Assembly (NCBI GenBank): GCA_963580285.1
Contig: OY757012.1
Coordinates: 169,310,652 to 169,374,651, forward strand
DNA from: Lucinisca nassula
Taxonomy: Eukaryota > Mollusca > Bivalvia > Lucinida > Lucinidae
Reading direction: 5' to 3'
Length of the DNA: 64,000 nucleotides
Shown: positions 55,353 through 64,000 of the stretch, piece after piece
Layout: every line of letters starts with the position of its first letter
Position numbering within the stretch: position 1 is the stretch's first letter
Notes under the pieces: generated by a model
Told to the model about the DNA's origin: nothing
Database searches by the model: none
Seen by the model: the letters and a program-made list of their open reading frames with translations, nothing else
Made by a program: the position numbers and the translations under genes

Positions 55353-56520
55353 CACACCATAAGTTGACTGAAATCCGACCTTTTTGGTCAGTTTCTGACC
55401 TTGAAAAGCAGGTCAAGGTCACCTTAGCCTATTCAAGTGGAAAGCATGACTCAATACTCCTGCAAGTGTAATAAATTCCACCAACCGATTCAAGAGATAT
55501 CATGCAAGAGACAGAAAACAAGACAAAGCTCATATCAATGGTATTTGCACAAAAGACAGTGTCTCCCCTTACCTCCAGTGGGGATATAACTTACAAGCTA
55601 ACAAAACACCTACAAATCTTCATTGAGACGGTTCTGACTAGCATTCAGTGGTGGAGCAACAGCCCCAGATATTAGCGGAAGAATTACAGGGAAAATTAAG
55701 ATATGTTTTTCTTATTTCTTTTTACAAACATATGTTGCAGGACTTGTTAGAATCGCCTCAATGAGTACCCGCAACATATGTTTTGAAGGAGAAATAAGAA
55801 GAAATATCCAAAAATTATTCTCCTTATCTTGATCTGTACTCAGAGCATTGTCAAAACTGAAAAATATCTTTAAATTAATGCACATGCCAGATAACATTAC
55901 AGCAAAATATTCCGCATACCAAGTATGTACACATCATAATTTGACTGAAATCTGACATATTTTCTCAGTTACTATAATTTAAAAGCAGATCAAGGTCATC
56001 AAAACCTATTCAACTGGAAAGCATGACCCTAATGCTTCTGCAAGTGTAATAAATTCCACCAACCCATTCAAGAGATATCATGCAAGAGACAGAAAACAAT
56101 GACAAAGCTCATATTAATGGTATTTGCACAAAAGACAGTGTCTCCCCTTACCTCCAGTGGGGATATAACTTACAAGCTAACAAAACTTCTACACATCTTC
56201 ATTGAGACGGTTCTGACTAGCATTTAGTGTTGGAGCAATAGCCCCAGATGTTAACGGAAGAGTTACAAGGAAAATTAAGATGTATTTTTCTTATTTCTTG
56301 TTACAAACATATGTTGTGGGGACTTGTTAGAATCGCCTCAATGTGGCGATTCTAACCAGTACCCACAACATATGTTTAGATGGAGAATTAAGAAGAAATA
56401 TCATAAAAAATATCCCCCTTATTCATTCTTATCTGAATCTATACTTAGAGCATTGTCAAAACTGAAAAATATCTTTAAATTAATGCACATGCTGCAGATA
56501 ACATTACAGCATGGTATGTT
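55353..56520 (+). repeat. ~580-bp tandem duplication containing Pal-C hearts
   Basis: The two copies share GTGTCTCCCCTTACCTCCAG (55560 and 56139), CTTCATTGAGACGGTTCTGA and CTGAAAAATATCTTTAAATT. Each has a Pal-C heart: 55720-55800 is collapsed (CTTGTTAGAATCGCCTCAAT then GAGTACC), and 56300-56380 is complete (TTAGAATCGCC/GGCGATTCTAA). Confidence 0.8.
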
Positions 56521-56569
56521 AACATTACAAATCAGAGACTAAGTAAAAACATCATCATACAAAAATTAA

Positions 56570-59091
56570 AACAAGAGGGTCATAATGGTCCTGGATCGCT
56601 CACCTGATCCATAGTGTAACAAGTGGGCCCCAAGGAGGGCCATTATTGGCCCAAGGGCTTTAATGTGCATAATGTTGAGGGAGGTCTTAAAGGTGAAGCT
56701 TCATACCAAACATCAACAAACTTAAGGATATAATTTGAACAATCTTGGCAAAGGTCCACTAGATGAAGCTAAACACCAAATATCAAAGACCTGGGCCTTG
56801 CGGTTTCAGAGAAGAAGATTTTTATAAAGATATTCCCTACATAAGCCTATGCACCAGGGCTCTATAAGTCTATGTAAAAAACAAAGGGCCCCGGGGTGGG
56901 GGCATTTGTGGCCCCAGAGCTATAATTTGAACAATCTTGGTAGAGGTCCACTAGATGAAGCTCCATACCAAATATCAAAGACCTGGGCCTTGCAGTTTCA
57001 GAGAAGAAGATTTTTAAAAATTTCCCTTTATAAGTCTATGTAAAACCAAAGCGTCTCTGGACGGCGACATTTTTGGCCCCCGGAGGGCTATAATTTGAAC
57101 AATCTTGGTAGAGGTCCACTAGATGAAGCTTCATACCAAATATCAAAGACCTGAGTCTTCTGGTTTCAGACAAGAAGATTTTTAAAGGTTTTCCATATAT
57201 AAGCCTATGTAAAACCAGTGGGCCCGGGGCGGAGCTGTTTTTAGCACCAAGGCTATAATTTGAACAATCTACATACCAAATATCAAAGACCTGGGCCTTC
57301 TGGTTTCAGACAAGAAGATTTTTTAAAGGTTTTCCCTATTTGAGCCTATGTAAAACCAGTGGGCCCCGGGGCGGGGCCGTTTTTGGCACCAGGGCTATTA
57401 ATCAGTCCACTGGTTAAGCAGGAGAAGCTCTGGTGGCCATTTTGTTCACCCGGGCGGAACAGTATGAGCGATTTTGGTAGAGGGTCACCAAACGAACATT
57501 CCTGTGAAATAATTTCAAAATCGATCAACTGGTTAAGGAGAAAAAGTTGTTTAAAGGTTATTCTATTTTTAGCTCTGGCGGCCATCTTGTTCACCCAACG
57601 GAACGGTTTGAGCAATTTTGGTAGAGGGTCACCCAAGGAACATTCCTGTGTAATAATTCCAAAATCGATCCAGTGGTTAAGGAGAAAAAGTCGTTTAAAG
57701 GTTATTCTATTTTTAGCTTTAGCTCTGGCGGCCATCGTGTTCACCCGAGCGGAATGGTTTGAACAATTTTGGTAGAGGGTCACCCAAGGAACATTCCTGA
57801 GACGTAATTTCAAAATCCATCCACTAGTTAAGGAGAAAAAGTCATTTAAAGGTTTTTTCTATTTTTAGCTCTGGCGGCCATTTTGTTCACCCGAGCGGAA
57901 CAGTTTGAGCAATATTGGTAGAGGGTCTCCAAGGAACATTCCAGTGAAATAATTTCAAAATCGATCCACTGGTTAAGGAGAAAAAGTCTTTTAAAGGTTA
58001 TTCTATTTTTAGCTCTGGTGGCCATCTTGTTCACCCGAGCGGAACGGTTTGAGCAATTGTGGTAGAGGGTCACCCAAGGAACATTCCTGTGAAGTAATTT
58101 CACAATCCATCCACTAGTTAAGGAGAAGGAGTCATTTAAAGGTTTTTCTATTTTTAGCTCTGGTGGCCTTTTTTTGTTCACCTGAGCGGAACAGTTTGAG
58201 CAACTTTGGTAGAGGGTCACCCAAGGAACATTTCAGTCAAATAATTTCAAAATCGATCCACTGGTTAAGGAGAAAAAGTCGTTTAAAGGTTATTCTATTT
58301 TTGGCTCTGGCGGCCATATTGTTCACCCGAGCGGAACGGTTTGAGCAATTTTGGTAGAGGGTCACCCAAGGAACATTCCTGTGAAGTAATTTCAAAATCC
58401 ATCCACTAGTTAAGGAGAAGAAGTCGTTTAAAGGTTATTCTATTTTTAGCTCTGGTGGACATCTTGTTCACCCGAGCGTAACCGTCTGAGCAATTTTGGT
58501 AGAGGGTTACCCAAGGAACATTCATGTGAAGTAATTTCGAAATCCATCCACTGGTTAAGGAGAACAAGTCCTTTAGAGGTTTTTCTATTTTTAGCTCTGG
58601 CGGCCATTTTGTTCATCCGAGCGGAACGGTTTGAGCAATTTTAGTAGAGGGGCACCCAAGGAACATTCCTGTGCAATAATTTCAAAATCCATCCACTGGT
58701 TATGGAGAAAAAGTCGTTTAAAGGTTTTTCTCTTTTTAGCTCTGGCGGCCATTTTATTCACCCGAGCGGAACGGTTTGAGCAATTTTGGTAGAAGGTCAT
58801 CCAAGGAACATTCCTGTGAAATAATTTCAAAATCCATCTACTGGTTAAGCAGGAGAAGTCGTTTAAAGGTTTTTCTATTTTTTAGCTCTGGTGGCCATCT
58901 TGTTCACCCGTGCCAAACAGTTTGAGCAATTTTGGTAGAGGATCACCCTAGGATCTTTCCTGTGAAATTAGATCAAAATCTGTCCAGCAGTTTTGGAGAA
59001 GAAGTTGGTTTAAGCAAAAGTTGACGACGGACAACGGACAAAGACCGATCCCAAAAGCTCACCTTGAGCACTTCGTGCTCAGGTGAGCTAA
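56570..59091 (+). mobile_element. H-A: complete tandem-repeat-cored element, Helitron-like
   Basis: The 5' end is ACAAGAGGGTCATAATGGTCC then CGCTCACCTGA. Region one (56630-57400) has ~190-bp repeats with GGGCCCCGGGG and TATCAAAGACCTGGGCC. Region two (57420-58990) has about eleven 145-bp repeats with TTTTAGCTCTGGCGGCC, CACCCGAGCGGAACGG and AGGGTCACCCAAGGAACAT. Then comes GACGACGGACAACGGAC and the hairpin AGCTCACCTTGAGCAC-TTC-GTGCTCAGGTGAGCT with terminal CTAA. At 2.5 kb it is the best copy here. It encodes no Rep or helicase. Confidence 0.75.
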
Positions 59092-59191
59092 AAAAAAAAT
59101 AAATAATAATAATAAAGTAATCACGTTAACAACCCTGGAAAGCCCCACATTGCACTAAAAGCCGGGATGTACTGGTAGGGAGTACAATATA

Positions 59192-59380
59192 CAGTAAAAT
59201 TTCGCTATTAAGACCACCTAAAATTCAGACTGAATCTGATTTTAAAAGCTTGCTGAGGTTTCTGTTATCCTTTCTTTGTGTTTTTACGCCCAGTGTCTTC
59301 AAAATAGACACTAACTTTGGGACTGTTCAAAATGGTCTTAAAGACCACTTTTGAACAGTCTCAAGGGTTGTCTTAATGTA
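59192..59380 (-). mobile_element. M-CAG Tc1/mariner-type MITE
   Basis: It begins TACAGTAAAATTTCGCTATT and has the hairpin GGTCTTAAAGACC within GGGACTGTTC/GAACAGTCTC near its right end. Read on the minus strand it follows 268-466 through ACACAAAGAAAGG. The right terminus is eroded. Confidence 0.75.
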
Positions 59381-59437
59381 TAGCATCTTCATGGTGACTA
59401 TATTGTTCAGCACACACCCGTGACTCTATATAAACAC

Positions 59438-59585
59438 CCCAGCAGGCACGCGTCGCTACGGCAACGTCAAATCAACGTCGGTGCAACGTCATTACGTTGC
59501 ACCGACGTTGATGTGATGTTGCACGAACGTCATGACCTTGCACGGACGTTGATCTGACGTCACAATTACGTCATGTGCCTGCTGG
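59438..59585 (+). mobile_element. M-AGC fold-back element
   Basis: CCCAGCAGGCACGCGTCG and ATGTGCCTGCTGGG are inverted ends. The interior is a ladder of CAACGTC/GACGTTG blocks and a TGACGTCA. It has one more ladder step than the copy at 39608. Confidence 0.85.
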
Positions 59586-59784
59586 GATGTATACCCGGAC
59601 TTTCACGTAATATATAGGAACTTTACTGAACACTGTGACATTGTCAAGGGTGTATACAGTCAAACTTCAATGGCTCGAACACCTTTGGGATAAAGAAAAG
59701 TGGTTCGAGATAGAGGTGGTTAGAGCCACCGAGGGTAATTTTAGCACCAAATAAGGAGCCAGAATGGGGATTTTATTTTATCTT

Positions 59785-59870
59785 CTACGAAATAAAGGTA
59801 TGTTGTGTGTCCTCATTAGAATCGCCTCATTGAGGCGATTCTAATGAGTACACACAGCAGACCCTTTCCA
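59785..59870. mobile_element. Pal-C fold-back heart
   Basis: CCTCATTAGAATCGCCTCA and TGAGGCGATTCTAATGAG are perfectly complementary, continued by GTATGTTGTGTG/CACACAGCAGAC with mismatches. Outer MITE ends were not recognised. Confidence 0.75.
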
Positions 59871-59889
59871 AGATAAAACTAGAGCGCGC

Positions 59890-60160
59890 AGTCGATGGCA
59901 AGCCATCGCAAATCCCCACGTTTTCTCCACAGTAGGTCAAAATTTGACCTTTTGACCCCTCCCCAGGGCCCCTGGGGGCGGGGACAAAAAAAAATGTGCT
60001 CTTGCGCAAGCCATTCATGTAAGCAACTCGCATACTAAATTTGGTTGAATTCCGGCTAACGGTTTAGGAGGAGATAGCCGGACAGACAGACGGACAGACG
60101 GACGGACGGACGGAGGCGATAACAATATCCCCACTTTTCGTTGAAAAACGTGGGGATAAT
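59890..60160 (+). mobile_element. H-D: short element with H-C-like ends
   Basis: The 5' hairpin GATGGC-AA-GCCATC is followed by GCAAATCCCCACG. There is a short core with CTCGCATACTAAATTTGG and a GGACAGACAGACGG/GGACGGACGG tract. The 3' hairpin is ATCCCCACTTTTCG...AACGTGGGGAT then AATAA. Both ends match H-C in design (hairpin then CAAATCCCC; ATCCCC hairpin then A/T). There is a single core unit and no protein. Confidence 0.75.
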
Positions 60161-60225
60161 AAGAAAATACTTCTTAAATTATCCGAGATATCTGGAGCTA
60201 TTTTAAGAATTCTCATTGGACTAAA

Positions 60226-60535
60226 TTGGCCCCCGCCCATCGGGCTTGAAGAAATAGATGGGCTGCATGATGCTTCCACGCGGAGCTGATACAGACCTGC
60301 TCACGAGTACTGGTAAACCGCTTAGAGGATCTACGCCTACCCAGGCAAAGCAGTGCGAGTAGCGGACCACCCATGCTTATAAACCCTTTTGGTTTCATTG
60401 GGCGTCAGGGCTTGAGATGTCACTTCATCTCAAAGTCGGGTAAAAGTCCCACAAAATCGGAAGCAACGTCTCCAAAATGACCTTTACAGTGTTGACGGGG
60501 ACGTTAAACCAGAATGAAACAAACAAACAAAACCG
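60226..60535 (+). mobile_element. SINE-3 with 13-bp target duplication (one mismatch)
   Basis: It runs from TTGGCCCCCGCCCATCGGGC to GACGGGGACGTTAAACC and CAAACAAACAAAACCG. TCATTGGACTAAA (60213-60225) and TCACTGGACTAAA (60536-60548) flank it. All three SINE-3 hairpins are present, with minor changes. Confidence 0.85.
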
Positions 60536-60636
60536 TCACTGGACTAAAGAACCAGTTCGAATCAGCTGTGGTAAACGAACCATCCGTGTTCGAGCCATCG
60601 AAGTTTCACTAGTATTTATTCTTATTTCTTTTCCAA

Positions 60637-60885
60637 CACTTCGAAAACACGCCTTTACAAATACATTGTAAACTTGATCGCCAAAAAAAAAACGAAACTT
60701 TAAAGATGAAAAATTGCGATATTTTTCTTATTTCTGCTCAAAATATAGTATAGTATATATATAGTACCAACAATCTATATTTTAGAGCAGAAATAAGAAA
60801 CATAAGTTTACCACTGTAAACACAGTTTTACTATTTAAAAGTGGGGTTCAAGGGAGTCAAATTATAAAGGTGTGTTTTCATGATG
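60637..60885 (+). mobile_element. Pal-A MITE with collapsed central hairpin
   Basis: The outer sequence matches 61243-61525, but the heart between AAAATATAG and TAGTACCAACAATC is replaced by a short TATAGTATATATATAG. The deletion is confined to the hairpin. Confidence 0.85.
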
Positions 60886-61242
60886 AAGCCATGAACTGTG
60901 ACTGAGTATATGAGGAGGTACTATCAAAAACCAGCAACTTATCTTTTGAGTAAAAATAAGTGCCATATGGGACATATCACAAATTTTCCTGCTAAAGATG
61001 TTATCTACACTACCATGAAGACAGCAATATCTCATATGGGTGTATTTTCCTTATGCCAGTAACTAATATTTTATCAAAGTAATAATTAAGATCAAATATT
61101 ACAGCCATTCACGTTGAGACGATTCTAACGAGACATGCATCAATATGTTATTAAAAAAATGATATGCAAAAAACATCAATTAAGTTTACCCAATACTTCC
61201 TGCATCTGCAAGCCAAAGGTCCTAAGTTCACATCCCCCCCCC

Positions 61243-61525
61243 CATTACGAAAACATCCCTATGCAAATACATTGTAAACTTTAACACCGAAAAAAAAACA
61301 ACGAAAATTTAAAGATGAAAAATTGTGATATTTTTCTTATTTCTGCTCAAAATATAGATTGTGGGTACTCGTTAGAACCGCCTCATCGAGGCGGTTCTAA
61401 CAAGTACCAACAATCTATATTTTAGAGCAGAAATAAGAAACATAAGTTTACCACTGTAAACACAGTTTTACTATTTAAAAGTGGGGTTCAAGGGAGTCAA
61501 ATTATAAAGGTGTGTTTTCATGATG
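61243..61525 (+). mobile_element. Pal-A fold-back MITE
   Basis: It is 283 bp, from CATTACGAAAACATCCCTAT to AAAGGTGTGTTTTCATGATG. The complete heart (about 61340-61440) has the tip GTTAGAACCGCCTCATCG/CGAGGCGGTTCTAAC and arms reaching TTCTTATTTCTGCTC/GAGCAGAAATAAGAA. Confidence 0.9.
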
Positions 61526-61880
61526 AAGCCATAAACTGTGACTGAGTATATGAGGAGGTACTATCAAAAACCAGTGACTTATCTTTTGAGTAAAAATAAG
61601 TGGCATATGGGACATATCACACATTTTTCTGCTAAAGAGCTTACCTATACTACCATGAAGACAGCAATATCTCATATGGGTGCATTTTCCTTATGCCAGT
61701 AACTAATATTTTATCAAAGTAATAATTAAGATCAAATATTACAGCCATTCACGTGAGACGATTCTAACGAGACATGCATCAATATGTTATTAAAAAAAAT
61801 GATATGCAAAAAACATCAATTAAGTTTACCCAATACTTCCTGCATCTGCAAGTCAAGGGTCCTAAGTTCACTTCGTCCCC

Positions 61881-63268
61881 CATTGCAAAAACATCCCTAT
61901 GCAGATACATTGTAAACTTTACTGCCAAAAAAAAAAAAAAACAACAAAAAAAAAAATCAAGAAAATTTTAAGATGAAAAATTGTGATATTTTTCTTATTT
62001 CTGCTCAAAACCAGTGCTTCAGCTGAAGTGCACGACCCGCCGGATGCTTTTAGCTTTATGAGTGTTACCATATATGGGTATGGCGGCCATTTCGGTCATG
62101 TGACCTGAACCTAAAACGGTTCCCCAATAAATGCGCCTTATCGTAAGGAGCAAAAATATATCTTATACTTTAGTGCTGTATTCTGAATCGTTTGCAGGAT
62201 AAAATGCATTCTCACTTTTCCAATACAAAAGCATATGTGTCAAAGTTGGAACTAGGCACAAAGAAGGTCAAGGTCAACCCAGGGTCACCTTTTAAGCAAT
62301 TTATGATGGGCCTACGTCCCAGATGCTTTTTATCAAGTTTCGTGGAAATCTGCCCAGTGGTTCTGGAGAAGACTATTTTTGAAGGGTTTTTACCATATAT
62401 GGCTTGGCGGCCATTTTTGTCATGTGACCTGGACCCCATGAGCAAATTTTGGTTTCCCCCATCCCATAGAGGCTCCATATGAAATTTGACTTCAATCGGC
62501 CCAACGGTTTCCGAGGAGAAGCAGTTCGAAAATTTTCACATTTTTCGCCTCGGCGAGGTTATACTAAATGGAATGTAATATTTCGCAAGTTCATTGGCTA
62601 GATCTCATTGATATATATCAGTATGCCAAAATTGTTTAAATATTCCAACAAAAGCATATGTGTCAAAGTTGGAACTAGGCACAAAGAAGGTCAAGGTCAA
62701 CCCAGGGTCACCATTTTAGCAATTTATGATGGGCCTACGTCCCAGATGCTATTTATCAAGTTTCGTGGAAATCTTCCCAGTGGTTCTGGAGAACACTATT
62801 TTTGAAGGGTTTTTACCATATATGGCTTGGCGGCCATTTTGGTCAAGTGACCTGGACCCCATGAGCAAATTTTGGTTCCCCCCATCCTATAGAGGCTCCA
62901 TATGAAATTTGACTTCAATCGGCCCAACGGTTTCCGGGGAGAAGCAGTTCGAAAATTTTCACATTTTTCGCCTCGGCGAGGCTATACTAAATGGAATGTA
63001 ATATTTCGCAAGTTCAATGACAGACTGACAGAATGACAGAATGACACAGTGATTTTAGGGCACTCTTAGAAATCAACCGACTTAAGTCGGTCGCTTTTTC
63101 TGCGGGTCGTGCAATATAGATTGTGAGTACTCGTTAGAACCGCATGATCTAGGCGGTCCTAACAAGTACCAACAATCTATATTTTAGAGCAGAAATAAGA
63201 AACATAAGATTTACCACATAAAAGTGGGGTTCAAGGGAGTCAAATTATAAAGCTGTGTTTTAGTGATG
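61881..63268 (+). mobile_element. Pal-A MITE interrupted by H-B
   Basis: 61881-62010 is the left part and 63114-63268 the right part, together about 285 bp. The break falls within CTCAAAATATAG in the left arm of the heart. The tip on the right piece (AACCGCATGATCTAGGCGGTCC) is mutated. Confidence 0.9.
62010..63113 (+). mobile_element. H-B element with exact empty site
   Basis: The ends are CCAGTGCTTCAGCTGAAGTGC and TGCGGGTCGTGCA, as in 38355-39460, with 3' hairpin CCGACTTAAGTCGG and a GACAGACTGACAGAATGAC tract. The duplicated inner part differs from copy one: the repeated piece starts at AAAGCATATGTGTCAAAG (62642) without a microsatellite between. Rejoined flanks read CTCAAAATATAG, so no target duplication is visible. 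Confidence 0.85.
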
Positions 63269-63486
63269 AAGCCATAAACTGTGACTGTGAGGTATATGAG
63301 GAGGTACTATCAAAAACCAGCAACTTATCTTTTGAGTAAAAATAAGTGGCATATGGGGTATATAACAAATTTGCCTGCTAAAGATGTTATCTATACTCAT
63401 ATGATCATATCTCATGTGGGTGTATTTTCCTTATTTCAATAACTAGTATTTTATAAAAGGAATAAATAAGATCAAATATTACAGCC

Positions 63487-63783
63487 CGGCCCCCGCCCTT
63501 CGGGGCTTCAAGAAATATATGGGCTGCATGATGCTTCCAAGCAGAGCTGAATCCGACCTGCACAAAAGTACTGGTAAACTACTTAGAGGATCTAAGCCTA
63601 CACAAGCAAAGATGTGCGAGTCGGACCGTCCGTGCGTATAAACCCTATTGGTTTCATTGGGAGACAGGGCTTGAGATGTCATTTCATCTCAATGTCGGGT
63701 AAAAGTTCCACAAAATTTGAAGCAACGTCTCCAGAATGACCTATACAGCGTTGAAGGGAACGTTTAACATCAAATGAAACAAA
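63487..63783 (+). mobile_element. SINE-3 with perfect 14-bp target duplication
   Basis: CAAATATTACAGCC flanks it (63473-63486 and 63784-63797). The same sequence is uninterrupted in the units at about 61091 and 61732. The head is CGGCCCCCGCCCTTCGGGGC and the tail is GAACGTTTAACATC then AAACAAAC. Confidence 0.9.
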
Positions 63784-63932
63784 CAAATATTACAGCCATT
63801 CACGGTGAGACGATTCTAACGAGACATGCATCAATATGTTATTAAAAAAAATGATATGCAAAAAACATCAATTAAGTTTACCCAATACTTCCTACATCTG
63901 CAAGCCAAGGGCCCCAAGTCCACTTCGTCCCC

Positions 63933-64000
63933 CATTTCGAAAACACGCCTATACAAATACATTGTAAACTTTACCGCCGAAAAATCGAAGATTTTAAGAT
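63933..64000 (+). mobile_element. Pal-A MITE left end, cut by window end
   Basis: It starts CATTTCGAAAACACGCCTAT and continues ACATTGTAAACTTTACCGCC. The heart lies beyond the window. Confidence 0.85.

Larger units (their letters stand above)
59652..60612 (+). mobile_element. Pogo/Tigger-type inverted termini enclosing later insertions
   Basis: The left end CAGTCAAACTTCAATGGC+TCGAACACC and the right end GTGTTCGAGCC+ATCGAAGTTTCACTAG are inverted. TA lies near both ends. CAGTCAAAC-type termini with TA targets are usual for Tc1/mariner/pogo elements. Pal-C, H-D and SINE-3 copies occupy most of the interior, leaving no transposase. Confidence 0.6.
60637..64000 (+). repeat. ~640-bp macrosatellite with a Pal-A MITE in every unit
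   Basis: Each unit is a Pal-A copy followed by ~355 bp with AAGCCATAAACTGTGACTGAG, CCAGTGACTTATCTTTTGAG, TTACAGCCATTCACG and AAGTTTACCCAATACTTCC. Pal-A starts at 60637, 61243, 61881 and 63933. Removing H-B and SINE-3 from the third unit gives about 637 bp. The array runs off the right edge of the window. Confidence 0.9.

Noticed and set aside
60213..60398. Minus-strand frames over SINE-3 copies (also near 5553, 30475, 31202 and 63479) as a gene family
   Set aside because: They recur because SINE-3 recurs. The copies have target duplications and different frame breaks.

Overview
This window looks like repeat-dense intergenic or heterochromatic DNA from a bivalve mollusc, most likely a heterodont clam or mussel. 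The evidence is the repeat repertoire: tRNA-derived SINEs with V-SINE-like and molluscan Meta-type tails, tandem-repeat-cored elements with complementary ends and a subterminal GGACGGAC/CAGACAGAC microsatellite, and many fold-back MITEs. The species is inferred from repeat style only. I found no convincing protein-coding gene, functional tRNA, rRNA, transposase, helicase or reverse transcriptase anywhere in the 64 kb. Every long open frame lies in a tandem repeat. Family labels used below (Sat153, Pal-A, pB-1, H-A and so on) are my own, for use within this window.

Layout. 1-12.2 kb is a mosaic of nested MITEs and SINEs. 12.2-24.9 kb is a 39-bp minisatellite, a short junction and about 78 units of a 153-bp satellite (Sat153, plus orientation) with 10-unit and 7-unit higher-order repeats, interrupted once by a 279-bp palindromic MITE. 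24.9-30.5 kb holds tandem-repeat-cored H-A elements, a roughly 2.07-kb tandem duplication and a 170-bp minisatellite. 30.7-34.5 kb is a 285-bp macrosatellite whose units carry a near-perfect 30-bp-arm hairpin. 34.5-38.3 and 41.0-43.4 kb are Sat153 again in minus orientation, ending at 43.4-43.8 kb with the same junction and 39-bp minisatellite inverted. The region 12.2-43.8 kb is therefore a giant imperfect inverted repeat. 43.8-46.2 kb is a ~150-bp array, 46.6-50.6 kb an H-A element with an H-C element inside it, 52.9-54.2 kb an H-E element, and 56.6-59.1 kb a complete H-A element. 60.6-64 kb is a ~640-bp macrosatellite that contains a MITE in every unit and was later hit by an H-B element and a SINE.

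How the parts fit together. Insertions into tandem arrays and into other repeats show their own empty sites, so boundaries and target duplications can be read directly. Examples are TTAA duplication for the piggyBac-like MITEs, 12-14 bp duplications for SINEs, and no visible duplication for H-B. The most interesting signals are four. First, several unrelated-looking families (H-A to H-E) share one terminal layout. Second, the fold-back MITE hearts stay palindromic through matched changes in both arms. Third, the Sat153 blocks are mirrored with identical edges. Fourth, one element family carries a dense array of nuclear-receptor-like half-sites.
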